From Syntrophobacteraceae bacterium (lineage in GTDB: Bacteria; Desulfobacterota; Syntrophobacteria; Syntrophobacterales; Syntrophobacteraceae), in the NCBI GenBank assembly GCA_025454175.1, contig JALOOX010000036.1, positions 1 through 36,568 of the forward strand: 36,568 bases of DNA, read 5' to 3'. Below, one piece after another: positions 16,262 to 28,426 of the stretch. Made by a program: the position numbers and the translations under genes. The notes beneath the pieces are model-generated. The model searched no databases and had not been told where the DNA came from. It saw only the letters and a program-made list of their open reading frames with translations. Every line of letters starts with the position of its first letter. Position 1 is the stretch's first letter.

Positions 16262-17131
16262 ATGCGGAATCAAGTGACAGCCAGTTCCACGGACCCTGCG
16301 GCCAGGGACCTCAAGCCGGCGTCTTTTCCCAAACTCTCATGGAAGCCGGGAGAGTATGGCGCGGCGCTGGAGAGGGTTTTCGACTACGTCACCGGCGTGG
16401 CCGGTCAGGCGGTGGACTGGTACATGCGGAAGAAAAGGCCCAAGAAAGTGGGCGGGTGGCTGTTCCGCGGGGCTGCGATCCTTGCGACGGCCCTTGCCGG
16501 TTTGATCCCGGTACTGGGTGAGCTCATCGAAACGGGGGGGGTGCCGGTCGTTCGTCCGGCATGGTCCACGGTCGCCCTCGGAATCGCGGGGATCCTGGTC
16601 CTCCTGGACAGGTTTCTCGGACTTACGCGGGGCTGGGTGCGCTTCATGGTCGCGGGTCAGGAGATCGGCGAGAAGCTGGAAGCGTTTCGAATGGACTGGG
16701 AGGCCGGCAAGCTGGCGTGGAAGCAGGCCGAGCCCGACGCTGAAGAGGCCCGCGCCATGCTCGAGAAGGCCAAGGCTTTCCTGCTGCAGGTGCACGGGGT
16801 GGTGAGGCAGGAAACCATGGGCTGGGCGGATGAATTCCAGAAAGCTCTCCAGGAGACGGACCAGGCCGCCCGCGAGGCCGTTGAGCGAAAACGGCTGGGG
16901 GCCATCACCGTCCGAGTGACCAACGGTGAGCAGCTGCCCGACGGGTGGAGGCTGAGCGTGGACGACAGCCCTCCGCGGATCATTCGGGGAGCGGAGGCCG
17001 CCGTCAGAAACCTCACTCCCGAGATTCACGTGGTGCGCGTGACGGGGAAGGCTCAAGGGAATGAGCAGAGCATTGAAAAACCCGTGGCGGTGGAGGCGGG
17101 GCAGATCACCGCAGTGTCCCTGACTCTTTGA
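16262..17131 (+). CDS. SLATT-type two-TM protein with C-terminal beta domain
   Basis: 289 residues, last gene of the operon, 62 bp after the previous stop. ATG 16262 follows GGGAGG; an in-frame TTG at 16244 is less likely. Residues ~35-150 show the SLATT layout: a helix ending WYMRKKRPKK, TM1 (about 70-86, AAILATALAGLIPVLG), a short loop, TM2 (about 103-118, TVALGIAGILVLLDRF), then the typical GLTRGWVRFMVAGQEIGEKL and a long helix. SLATT domains are predicted pore-forming effectors in nucleotide-signalled and other conflict systems. Residues ~213-289 look like a small beta sandwich (AITVRVTNGE ... VAVEAGQITAVSLTL), similar in pattern to PEGA or carboxypeptidase-regulatory-like domains. As the only membrane protein of the set it is the natural candidate for the killing or membrane output. 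Function is inference. Confidence 0.68.
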   Translation: MRNQVTASSTDPAARDLKPASFPKLSWKPGEYGAALERVFDYVTGVAGQAVDWYMRKKRPKKVGGWLFRGAAILATALAGLIPVLGELIETGGVPVVRPAWSTVALGIAGILVLLDRFLGLTRGWVRFMVAGQEIGEKLEAFRMDWEAGKLAWKQAEPDAEEARAMLEKAKAFLLQVHGVVRQETMGWADEFQKALQETDQAAREAVERKRLGAITVRVTNGEQLPDGWRLSVDDSPPRIIRGAEAAVRNLTPEIHVVRVTGKAQGNEQSIEKPVAVEAGQITAVSLTL

Positions 17132-17195
17132 CTCACGGCATCGCCCCCTGGCCTCCCGAGACCATTTCCACACAATTGAGTGTCCAATACCTGAG

Positions 17196-17272
17196 TCGTC
17201 ATGCCGGCGGTTTTCAAGCCGGAATCCACAAAAGAAACCTGGATGCCGGCCAAAAGACCGCCGGCATGACGA
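17196..17272. repeat. 77-bp REP-like palindromic element between convergent genes
   Basis: TCGTCATGCCGGCGGT (17196-17211) is the exact reverse complement of ACCGCCGGCATGACGA (17257-17272), a 16-bp stem. Inside it, GCCGGAATCCA and TGGATGCCGGC pair imperfectly to extend the hairpin. The pattern, GTCAT next to GCCGG with AATCCA inside, is like dispersed REP/MITE-like palindromes of many proteobacteria. It lies at the 3' end of the operon, facing nrdJ, and could act as a bidirectional transcription barrier. Confidence 0.8.
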
Positions 17273-17306
17273 GGTGAAAACGGACCCATTCTTCCGTGAA
17301 ACCTTA

Positions 17307-19562
17307 CTACGCGCAGCGCGAGAAGCCGCAGGCCCGGCAGACGATGCACCCGCCCTCGTGCTCGACGGTGGCGCCGCAGTCGGGGCAGGCTCCCATTTCA
17401 TCCCCCACGTGAGCGATATTGGTGCGGGCCTGGTGGTTGAGCACCTTGGCGATGGCATCCGAGCACGAGACCACCTGCTCCCCGTTCTTCCACATGGGCG
17501 ACGGGCAGCGGATGCCCATGAGCTGCCGGATGATGGCTTCGGCTTTGACGCCGGAGCGCAGGGCCAGCGAAATGAGGCGGCTGGTGGCTTCGATCTGGGA
17601 ATAGGCGCATCCGCCGGCTTTCCCCATCTGGGCGAAGACCTCGCAGAAGCCGTATTCATCGGTGTTGATGGTCACGTACAGCTTTCCGCAGCCCGTTTCG
17701 ATGCGCTCGGTCACCCCCATGGTCACCTCGGGGCGGGGGCGAGGCTCCACCTGGGGATACTGGGGTTTTCGCTGGATGTTCAGCACCTGGACGTCGCGGC
17801 TCCCGTCCCGGTAGATGGTGATTCCCTTGCAGCCCATCTTGAAGGCCATCAGGTAAGCGTTGGCGACGTCCTCGACGGTGGCGCTGTTGGGGAAGTTGAT
17901 GGTCTTGCTGACGGCGTTGTCCGTCTGCTTCTGGAAGGCCGCCTGGATGCGGATGTGCCAGTCGGGACTCACGTCATGGGACACCACGAAGACTCGACGG
18001 ACATCCTCCGGGATCTCCTGAAAGTCCTGGATGCTTCCTTTCTCGGCGGTCCGCTTCATGATCTGCTCAGAATAGAAGCCGCGCTCCTGGGCGATTTTCT
18101 GGAAGAGAGGGTGAACCTCGACGAGCTCCTGGTTGTCCAGGACCTTCCGAACGAAGCTCAGGGCGAAGACCGGCTCGATGCCGCTCGAACAGCCGGCGAT
18201 GATGCTGATGGTGCCGGTGGGGGCGATGGTGGTCGTGGTGGCGTGGCGCATGTACGGGGTATCGGCCCGGTCGTGGATCGAGCCCTTGTAGTTGGGGAAA
18301 TTGCCCCGCGTCCTGCCGTAATGAGACGATGCCTCCTTGGATTCCTTCTGGATGAAGGCCATCACCTTTTCGGCCATTTCGACGGCCTGGTCGGAATTGT
18401 AGGGGATGCCGAGGGCGATGAGCATATCCGCGAAGCCCATGACTCCGAGGCCGATCTTCCGGTTGGCGCGGGTCAGCTCCTCGATCATGGGCAGCGGGTA
18501 GTTGTTGATCTCGATGACATTGTCGAGGAAGTGCACCGCGTCCCAAACCACCTGCTTGAGCTTCTCGAATTCGATGACGCCGTCCACCACCATCTGCGCC
18601 AGGTTGACGGAGCCGAGGTTACAGGATTCGTAGGGCAGGAGGGGCTGCTCGCCGCAGGGGTTGGTGCTCTCGATGCGCCCAACGTGGGGCGTCGGGTTGT
18701 CCCGGTTCATGCCATCGATGAAGATGATTCCCGGCTCGCCGTTGTTCCAGGCCGACTGAACGATCTGTTCGAAGACCGATCGCGCGTCCAGCGTCTGAAC
18801 CTTCTCCCCGGTTCTCGGATTGATGAGGTCGTAGGTCCCGTTGGCCTCGAGGGCCTGCATGAATGCGTCGGTCACCGCCACCGAAATGTTGAAGTTGGTC
18901 AGCCGCTCGTTCAGGGTCTTGCAGACGATGAAACGCTCGATGTCCGGATGATCGATCCGGAGGATGCCCATGTTGGCCCCGCGGCGGGTGCCCCCCTGCT
19001 TGACGGTCTCGGTGGCCGTGTCGAAGACGGTCATGAAGGAGATGGGGCCGCTGGCCACGCCCTGGGTGGAGAGGACCTTGTCGTTTTCGGGGCGTATCCT
19101 CGAAAACGAAAAGCCCGTTCCGCCACCGCTCTTGTGGATCATGGCCGCGTGCTTGATGGCCTCGAAGATGGAATCGATGGAATCCTCGACGGGCAGGACG
19201 AAGCATGCCGAGAGCTGCCCCAGGCGCCTGCCGGCGTTCATGAGGGTCGGGGAATTGGGGACGAAGTCGAGGGAGGTCATGAGGCGGTAGAAGCGGCGCG
19301 CCGTCTCCTCCACGTGCTCTTCACCCTCGAAGGATGCGTCCGCCCGCGCGACGGCCCGCGCCACTCGCCAGAAGAGGTCTTCCGGGGTCTCGATGGGCTC
19401 GCTCTGATCGTTCTTTTTGAGATAGCGCTTTTTCAGCACAATGAGCGCATTGGGCGACAGGTTCGGACTGGGGAGAATGCTGTCCTGCGGCATGGTCCGG
19501 GTCTCTGGGTTGTCGAAAACTTGGGTCGACTCGTTGGCTTGTGTCATGCTCGTGTCTAACAT
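17307..19562 (-). CDS. nrdJ: adenosylcobalamin-dependent ribonucleotide reductase (class II)
   Basis: Reduces ribonucleotides to deoxyribonucleotides with a B12-generated thiyl radical, independent of oxygen. The 751-residue protein has the class II (TIGR02504-like) layout: redox Cys120 ([10 protein letters not shown]), the [12 protein letters not shown] loop (~143-154), and the catalytic loop N301-P-C303-G-E305 followed by redox partner Cys314 ([10 protein letters not shown]). The C-terminal TSCPD-type region ([20 protein letters not shown]) ends in a zinc-ribbon of CPDC...[12 protein letters not shown]. No nrdA/nrdB-type radical subunit is nearby, as expected for class II. Start at ATG 19562 is weakly supported; the in-frame ATG at 19547 is an alternative. 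A good promoter lies 100 bp upstream; the short leader leaves no space for a full cobalamin riboswitch. Confidence 0.95.
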   Translation of the reverse strand: MLDTSMTQANESTQVFDNPETRTMPQDSILPSPNLSPNALIVLKKRYLKKNDQSEPIETPEDLFWRVARAVARADASFEGEEHVEETARRFYRLMTSLDFVPNSPTLMNAGRRLGQLSACFVLPVEDSIDSIFEAIKHAAMIHKSGGGTGFSFSRIRPENDKVLSTQGVASGPISFMTVFDTATETVKQGGTRRGANMGILRIDHPDIERFIVCKTLNERLTNFNISVAVTDAFMQALEANGTYDLINPRTGEKVQTLDARSVFEQIVQSAWNNGEPGIIFIDGMNRDNPTPHVGRIESTNPCGEQPLLPYESCNLGSVNLAQMVVDGVIEFEKLKQVVWDAVHFLDNVIEINNYPLPMIEELTRANRKIGLGVMGFADMLIALGIPYNSDQAVEMAEKVMAFIQKESKEASSHYGRTRGNFPNYKGSIHDRADTPYMRHATTTTIAPTGTISIIAGCSSGIEPVFALSFVRKVLDNQELVEVHPLFQKIAQERGFYSEQIMKRTAEKGSIQDFQEIPEDVRRVFVVSHDVSPDWHIRIQAAFQKQTDNAVSKTINFPNSATVEDVANAYLMAFKMGCKGITIYRDGSRDVQVLNIQRKPQYPQVEPRPRPEVTMGVTERIETGCGKLYVTINTDEYGFCEVFAQMGKAGGCAYSQIEATSRLISLALRSGVKAEAIIRQLMGIRCPSPMWKNGEQVVSCSDAIAKVLNHQARTNIAHVGDEMGACPDCGATVEHEGGCIVCRACGFSRCA

Positions 19563-19660
19563 TCACATTGTATCCTCTGTTGAAACGAGGGCAAGCTCCC
19601 CGCCGGTCCATCGGGACCGTATGTTGCCGTCTGGTGGTCTCCAGGGTCGGAATCTGTCTC

Positions 19661-19688
19661 ATCATAGGAGAATTGGCCTCGCTGTCAA
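19661..19688 (-). promoter_or_regulatory. sigma70-type promoter of nrdJ
   Basis: Read on the minus strand: TTGACA (19688-19683), 16-bp spacer, TATGAT (19666-19661). Transcription should start near 19654, giving a leader of about 90 nt before the nrdJ ATG. Confidence 0.65.
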
Positions 19689-19695
19689 AAGCTAA

Positions 19696-19747
19696 TTTGT
19701 CATGGGATCAAGGGGGGTTTGCCTCAAAGGCAAGATTTCATGACAAA
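19696..19747. repeat. nested inverted repeats just upstream of the nrdJ promoter
   Basis: TTTGTCATG (19696-19704) and CATGACAAA (19739-19747) are perfect 9-bp inverted arms. Between them TTGCC-TCAAA-GGCAA (19719-19733) forms a second 5-bp stem. The structure abuts the -35 box and ends in an A-rich run, so it could be a regulator site or, for minus-strand transcripts from the right, a weak terminator. No NrdR box of the usual pattern was recognised. Confidence 0.45.
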
Positions 19748-19905
19748 AAAAGTCCCTCCATTCGCGGAACATCTGGCGGCTGGTCCATGAATGATTAACA
19801 TCGGCATGAAAATAGTTCAAAATTGTACTTTGATGGGTTGGCTGCGTTCCGGCCTTGTCTCAGAGCCTGTTTGGGACCGGCGGGCCGGCACGGAGGAGCC
19901 GGATC

Positions 19906-19995
19906 GGCCGGGGACCCAACCCCTTATGGGCCGGGGACGCAACCCGGCCCTGCCAGCAAGGTTTTTCAACGGTAGGGCCGGGTTGTGTCCCGGCC
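19906..19995. repeat. REP/MITE-like inverted repeat between nrdJ and dnaK
   Basis: Arms at 19929-19954 (starting GGCCGGGGACGCAACCCGG) and 19971-19995 (ending GGGTTGTGTCCCGGCC) pair over about 25 bp with one bulge and two G-U pairs, around a 16-nt loop. An extra partial left arm (GGCCGGGGACCCAACCCC, 19906-19923) precedes it by 23 bp. The pattern resembles dispersed palindromic repeats. The long gap 19563-20133 otherwise holds the nrdJ promoter, the 19696 structure and the dnaK leader; I see no gene there. Confidence 0.75.
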
Positions 19996-20094
19996 GATGT
20001 CGGCGGGGCTTATCCCCACCCGCGAGAGGGCAGGATGAGCAATTCTTAGACAGGTTTTAAGGCGGATCAGGCTTCAGGCGCCTTTGGGCGTCGC

Positions 20095-20119
20095 GTCAGC
20101 CGCGAGAACCCGTGCTGAC
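20095..20119 (+). promoter_or_regulatory. inverted repeat next to the dnaK ribosome site
   Basis: GTCAGC (20095-20100) and GCTGAC (20114-20119) flank 13 nt and end right at the AGGAG ribosome site of dnaK. It could be a leader hairpin or an operator. It does not match the CIRCE element, and no clear sigma32 promoter was found. Confidence 0.35.
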
Positions 20120-20133
20120 AGGAGATGGGGAAT

Positions 20134-21996
<1,863 letters not shown>

Positions 21997-22024
21997 ACGC
22001 TGATCGAAACCGGGATGGGAGACT

Positions 22025-23011
22025 ATGGCTGTTACCTTCAGAGATTACTACGAAGTTCTAGGGGTTGACCGCAAGGCTTCCCAGGAGGAAATCCAGCGGG
22101 CCTACCGGAAACTGGCCAGGAAATACCATCCGGACGTGAACAAGGCCAAGGATGCCGAGGACCGCTTCAAGGAGATCGGTGAAGCCTACGAAGTCCTGAA
22201 GGATCCCGACAAGCGATCCAAGTACGACCAGCTGGGAGCCAACTGGAAGGACGGCCAGGAGTTTCGCCCGCCACCGGGCTGGGAGCAGCATTTCGGATTC
22301 GGCTCGGGAATGGGAGGAGGGCAGACGGAGTTCAGGTGGAGCTCCGGGGGGGGCGGCGACTTCAGCGACTTTTTCGAGATGCTTTTTGGCGGGCGCGGGT
22401 TCCGTTCGGCGGGGGCCCGGGGTGGCGCTGGCCAGGGGCCTGTCTGGAGCCAGGCGGGCGCGGACCAGGAAGCTGTCGTCCGAATTCGTCTGGAGGATGC
22501 CTTCCACGGGGCGACCCGATCCATCACCCTGCAGTCCCAGACCGTGACTCCCGACGGGAAGGTGTCGGTCCAGGAGCGCAGCTACGACGTGAAAATCCCG
22601 GTGGGGGTTCTGCCGGGTCAGAAGATACGCCTGAGCGGGCAGGGCGGGGAAGGCATGGGCGGCGGTCCCCGGGGGGACCTCTACCTCAAGGTGGAAATCG
22701 ATCCCCACCCCATCTACAGGCTTGAGGGTCGCGACCTTCACATGACCCTTCATGTCGCACCCTGGGAGGCGGCCCTGGGGGCTGAAGTCGAGGTCCCAAC
22801 GCCGGCCGGCCCTGTCACATTGAAGGTGCCGCCGGGCTCCCAGTCGGGCCAGAAGATGCGGCTTCGCGGCAAGGGCATGCCGAGCCCCAAGGGCAGTCCG
22901 GGGAACCTCTATGCGGTCATCAGTATCATGGTTCCCAAGATTCCATCAGCGGCCGAGCGGGAGCTTTTCGAGAAGCTTCGGGAGTCTTCGAGCTTCAATC
23001 CGCGTGCTTAG
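22025..23011 (+). CDS. cbpA: CbpA-type J-domain co-chaperone
   Basis: Stimulates DnaK ATPase and delivers substrates; CbpA proteins may also bind curved DNA. The J domain (residues 1-~70) carries the HPD motif at 35-37 (KYHPDVNKA). A Gly/Phe-rich region follows (about 85-145, [13 protein letters not shown] and [19 protein letters not shown]). The C-terminal substrate domains come after it, with no Cys-rich zinc centre, so it is the type II (CbpA) class and not classical DnaJ. Length 328 against ~306 for E. coli CbpA. GGAG precedes the start. The adjacent cbpM, whose product binds CbpA's J domain in E. coli, supports the CbpA name. Confidence 0.92.
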   Translation: MAVTFRDYYEVLGVDRKASQEEIQRAYRKLARKYHPDVNKAKDAEDRFKEIGEAYEVLKDPDKRSKYDQLGANWKDGQEFRPPPGWEQHFGFGSGMGGGQTEFRWSSGGGGDFSDFFEMLFGGRGFRSAGARGGAGQGPVWSQAGADQEAVVRIRLEDAFHGATRSITLQSQTVTPDGKVSVQERSYDVKIPVGVLPGQKIRLSGQGGEGMGGGPRGDLYLKVEIDPHPIYRLEGRDLHMTLHVAPWEAALGAEVEVPTPAGPVTLKVPPGSQSGQKMRLRGKGMPSPKGSPGNLYAVISIMVPKIPSAAERELFEKLRESSSFNPRA

Positions 23012-23032
23012 AAGGGTGTAGGAGTGGTCCCC

Positions 23033-23383
23033 ATGGCAGAGAGCAACTATTACCTGGTTCATGTGCGAACGACTTCGGCATCTTCCCCCTATGTCTCCCT
23101 GACGGAGCTCGCGTGTCGATGCGGGGTTCATCCGGAGCTCATCGATCGTTTCGTGGCCCTCGGGCTGCTGGATTACGCCGGACATCACGCGGAGGGCGAG
23201 GCCCATTTCCACTCGGAGGCCGTTGCCGTCGTGCGGAGAATCCTCCGGCTGCGCAACCAGCTGGGCGTGAACTACGCGGGCATCGGGGTGATCCTGGAGC
23301 TGATGACACGCATCGAGGAGCTGGAAGAGCAGATCCGGGAGCTTGAAAGAAAGGTGATCGCGGGAGGTTTGGATCAGCTTTAG
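23033..23383 (+). CDS. cbpM: CbpM-like chaperone modulator
   Basis: 116-residue protein of the MerR-like HTH_2/CbpM family. CbpM inhibits CbpA by binding its J domain. The N-terminal part has the MerR-like helix pattern (YVSLTELACRCGVHPELIDR, then FVALGLLDYAG) and a central EAVAVVRRILRLRNQLGVNY. The C-terminus is a coiled-coil-like helix (MTRIEELEEQIRELERKV). ATG 23033 is 8 bp after GGAG; GTG 23024 is less likely. It sits 21 bp after cbpA and 72 bp before clpB, completing a stress operon. It could also act as a transcription regulator (HspR-like), since the fold is shared. Confidence 0.82.
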   Translation: MAESNYYLVHVRTTSASSPYVSLTELACRCGVHPELIDRFVALGLLDYAGHHAEGEAHFHSEAVAVVRRILRLRNQLGVNYAGIGVILELMTRIEELEEQIRELERKVIAGGLDQL

Positions 23384-23455
23384 GCCCGTGGCTTCAAATC
23401 TTTCGCTCGGCAACGGGCAAACGCTTGCCTCAATGACAGGAGGAAGAGAAAGCAT

Positions 23456-26071
<2,616 letters not shown>

Positions 26072-26218
26072 TGCCTATCGCGGTCTTTGCGGTTCTGCTG
26101 TATTATGGAGAGCATGAGGGTCCTCACGTGGGTCTTCGTGCTTTTCTTTCATGGAGGGTGGAAGTATGGTCCGGGCATCGGCGCTGGAGAGCTCCATGCG
26201 GTCGGGGGGGAGCAGGGC

Positions 26219-27676
26219 ATGAAGCCAAAGATTGGCATAATGTCCAAGCTCTTTTTGTGGTATTTTGTCCTGGTTTCGATCTTTTACGGGACCATCTTCA
26301 TTCTGTTCATTCACATTCAGGAGATCGTGGGGATTTCCGAGGACGTGGTCAACGAGAACTACAGGATCTCGACGGCATCCAAGAAGCTCATCAACAGCCT
26401 GCTCTGGATGGAAGAAAACATAAGCAAGTATGATCTGCTCAAGAAAGAGGATTACAAGGAGTATTTCGTCGCCGCCCAAAGGGAGTTCGAGGAGAACCTC
26501 AACAACATCCTGACGCTGCCTTCCGAGCGGGAGTCACCGGACAGCGTGTGGCGCAAGCTCTACCACGACTACCTTTCCCATCTGCCGCCTGCCTATGGCT
26601 CCGTGGAGGAGACCCAAAGCTCCGAAACGCTCTGGATTCCGGTGGATATCCTCAACGAGTGGATCCAGCGGATTTCCAGGGCCAGGGCTCAGAATGAACA
26701 GGACATCGAATCGGAGATGAGGCGTCTGAACCGGCGCGGACGCACCGCTGTGCACTACGGCATGGTAGGGTTGGCCATCTCGATACTCATAGGGCTCTTG
26801 GGAACCTATTTCCTGACCCACTCCATGAATCGGCCCCTGAGGGAGCTGCGCAAGGGGATCGGCTCCATTTCCCGAAAAGGGCTGAGCGACCCCATACCGA
26901 TTCTGACCAAGGACGAGCTCGGTCAGCTGGCCGGAGCGTTCAACGAGATGGCCCAGCGCCTGAAGGAGGAGGAGCGGATGCGGTCGGATTTCATCTCCAT
27001 GCTCAGCCATGAGATCCGCACACCCCTCACGTCCATCCGCGAGTCGGTGAATCTGATCGTCGAGGAAGTGATGGGTCCGGTGAACGAACGGCAGCGGCGC
27101 TTCCTTTCCATTGCCAGCGATGAGATCGCCCGCATCTCGGAGCTGCTCAACCACCTGATGCAGATTTCGCGGCTCGAGGCCGGGCTCATCGAAATCGATC
27201 CAAAGCCTTTGGATCCTCATGCATTTGTGATAGGAAGCGTGCACCGGATGACCCCTGCGGCTGAAGCCAAGGGAATTTCCATCGAGGCGGACCTGCCCTC
27301 TCGCATTCCGCGGGTGATGGGGGATGCCGACCATCTCCAGCAGGTGCTTCTGAACCTGGTCGGCAACGCCATCAAGTTCTCGCCCGGGGGGGAAACCGTC
27401 TCCGTTCGGGTGGAGCCCGTCCGGGACGGCGACGAGGAGAAGGTGAGCTTTTCGGTTTCCGATGTGGGACCGGGCATTCCCGAGGATGAGCAGGGCTTGA
27501 TCTTTTACAAGTATTATCGTGCAACGGGCATGAGGCAGCAGGTCGATGGGGTGGGCCTGGGGTTGAGCATCTCGAAGCAGATCGTGGAGGCCCACGGGGG
27601 CTCGATCTGGGTCAAGAGCCAGGTGGGGAGGGGGAGCACCTTCGGCTTCACGCTTCCGGTGCTTCGAGAGGAATGA
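26219..27676 (+). CDS. membrane sensor histidine kinase, GlrK/QseE-like position
   Basis: 485-residue two-component kinase. TM1 about 12-33 (LWYFVLVSIFYGTIFILFIH), a ~145-residue periplasmic sensor with no recognised ligand domain, TM2 about 180-200 (GMVGLAISILIGLLGTYFLT), HAMP to ~255, then HisKA with the phospho-His (~264) in SMLSHEIRTPLTS, and HATPase_c with N box (LVGNAIKFSPGG), DVGPGIPEDE and GVGLGLSISKQIVEAHGG. I start at MKPKIG (26219), with GGGGAG about 8 bp before; the frame is open back to 26087. It is followed by a lipoprotein (9-bp gap) and a sigma54 regulator, the same order as glrK-qseG-glrR of E. coli. Signal sensed unknown. Confidence 0.9.
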   Translation: MKPKIGIMSKLFLWYFVLVSIFYGTIFILFIHIQEIVGISEDVVNENYRISTASKKLINSLLWMEENISKYDLLKKEDYKEYFVAAQREFEENLNNILTLPSERESPDSVWRKLYHDYLSHLPPAYGSVEETQSSETLWIPVDILNEWIQRISRARAQNEQDIESEMRRLNRRGRTAVHYGMVGLAISILIGLLGTYFLTHSMNRPLRELRKGIGSISRKGLSDPIPILTKDELGQLAGAFNEMAQRLKEEERMRSDFISMLSHEIRTPLTSIRESVNLIVEEVMGPVNERQRRFLSIASDEIARISELLNHLMQISRLEAGLIEIDPKPLDPHAFVIGSVHRMTPAAEAKGISIEADLPSRIPRVMGDADHLQQVLLNLVGNAIKFSPGGETVSVRVEPVRDGDEEKVSFSVSDVGPGIPEDEQGLIFYKYYRATGMRQQVDGVGLGLSISKQIVEAHGGSIWVKSQVGRGSTFGFTLPVLREE

Positions 27677-27685
27677 GGACTGGAG

Positions 27686-28372
27686 ATGACTCCGTTATTG
27701 GTGGCAAGGCTGGTGCGAAATGGGCTTTGGTTTCTGATGGCTGTCTCGATGTTCGCTGGATTGTCCGCTTGCGCGCATTCCCCGCACCCCGCGCGGGAGC
27801 CCGTGGCGGCCAGGCCGGAGCCGCCCACCGCCGAGGTGATGCTCTGGCGGGCGGGCCTGGAGAAGTTCAGGGCTGGTGACTTCGATGACGCCCTCATCGA
27901 CTTCAATGTTCTGAAAGCGTCAGCGCAGAGCGAACGGTATGGTCGCATGGCGGAATATGCCTCGGCGTGCATGCGCCTGATTCTCGCCCAGAGCGCCGAC
28001 GACTTCCGTGAAGCCATGGAGCTTTGGGCGTCCTGGAGCGAGGGAGAGGCGTTGGCGGATGTGGAAGATCCCCGGCTGCTCCGGCCTCTCCTGCAAAGGA
28101 TCGCCCTTCTGGGCCATCCCATGAATGCCGAGGCGGATTCGGAAAGGGAGGAGAAGCCCAGGAAGCGCCCGCAGTACAATGTGGAATGGGTGAACAGGGA
28201 CCTCGCCGCATGTAAGAGCATGGCCCAGGCCAAGGAAAAGGAAGCCGAGCGGCTGAAGACCCGCCTCGAGTCCAGGGAAAGGGAAGTCCGCCGACTGAAG
28301 CAGCAGATCGAATCCCTCGAGGCCATTCATCTCAAGTTCCAGGAAAGGCAGAAGGAGGTTTCCTCACCTTGA
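27686..28372 (+). CDS. QseG-like lipoprotein between kinase and regulator
   Basis: 228 residues. A signal sequence ends in a lipobox LSAC with Cys29 as the lipid-attachment site, so it is an envelope lipoprotein. A Pro-rich spacer is followed by a TPR-like helical stretch (AGLEKFRAGDFDDALIDFNV) and a C-terminal coiled coil (about 175-222, KEKEAERLKTRLESREREVR). Its place between a histidine kinase and a sigma54 response regulator equals that of QseG (YfhG), an outer-membrane lipoprotein that interacts with the QseE/GlrK kinase in enterobacteria. Sequence identity to QseG is not obvious by eye, so the link rests on position and type. It probably tunes the kinase. Confidence 0.72.
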   Translation: MTPLLVARLVRNGLWFLMAVSMFAGLSACAHSPHPAREPVAARPEPPTAEVMLWRAGLEKFRAGDFDDALIDFNVLKASAQSERYGRMAEYASACMRLILAQSADDFREAMELWASWSEGEALADVEDPRLLRPLLQRIALLGHPMNAEADSEREEKPRKRPQYNVEWVNRDLAACKSMAQAKEKEAERLKTRLESREREVRRLKQQIESLEAIHLKFQERQKEVSSP

Positions 28373-28426
28373 GGAGGGGAACCGGAACCCGCTAAACTGC
28401 CGATTCCTTCAGAATCGAAGTATCGC

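Noticed and set aside
19563-19660. Cobalamin riboswitch before nrdJ.
   Set aside because: The leader after the predicted start is only about 90 nt, and I could not find the conserved B12-box core; no space for the usual ~200-nt element.
19750-20133. CIRCE element or sigma32 promoter before dnaK; also an 89-codon frame at 19791-20060.
   Set aside because: No TTAGCACTC-N9-GAGTGCTAA and no CTTGAA/CCCCAT pair seen. The frame runs through the palindromic repeat and has no protein-like composition.
26087-26218. Earlier start of the histidine kinase.
   Set aside because: The extra 44 residues are unlike a kinase N-terminus, and a good ribosome site precedes ATG 26219.
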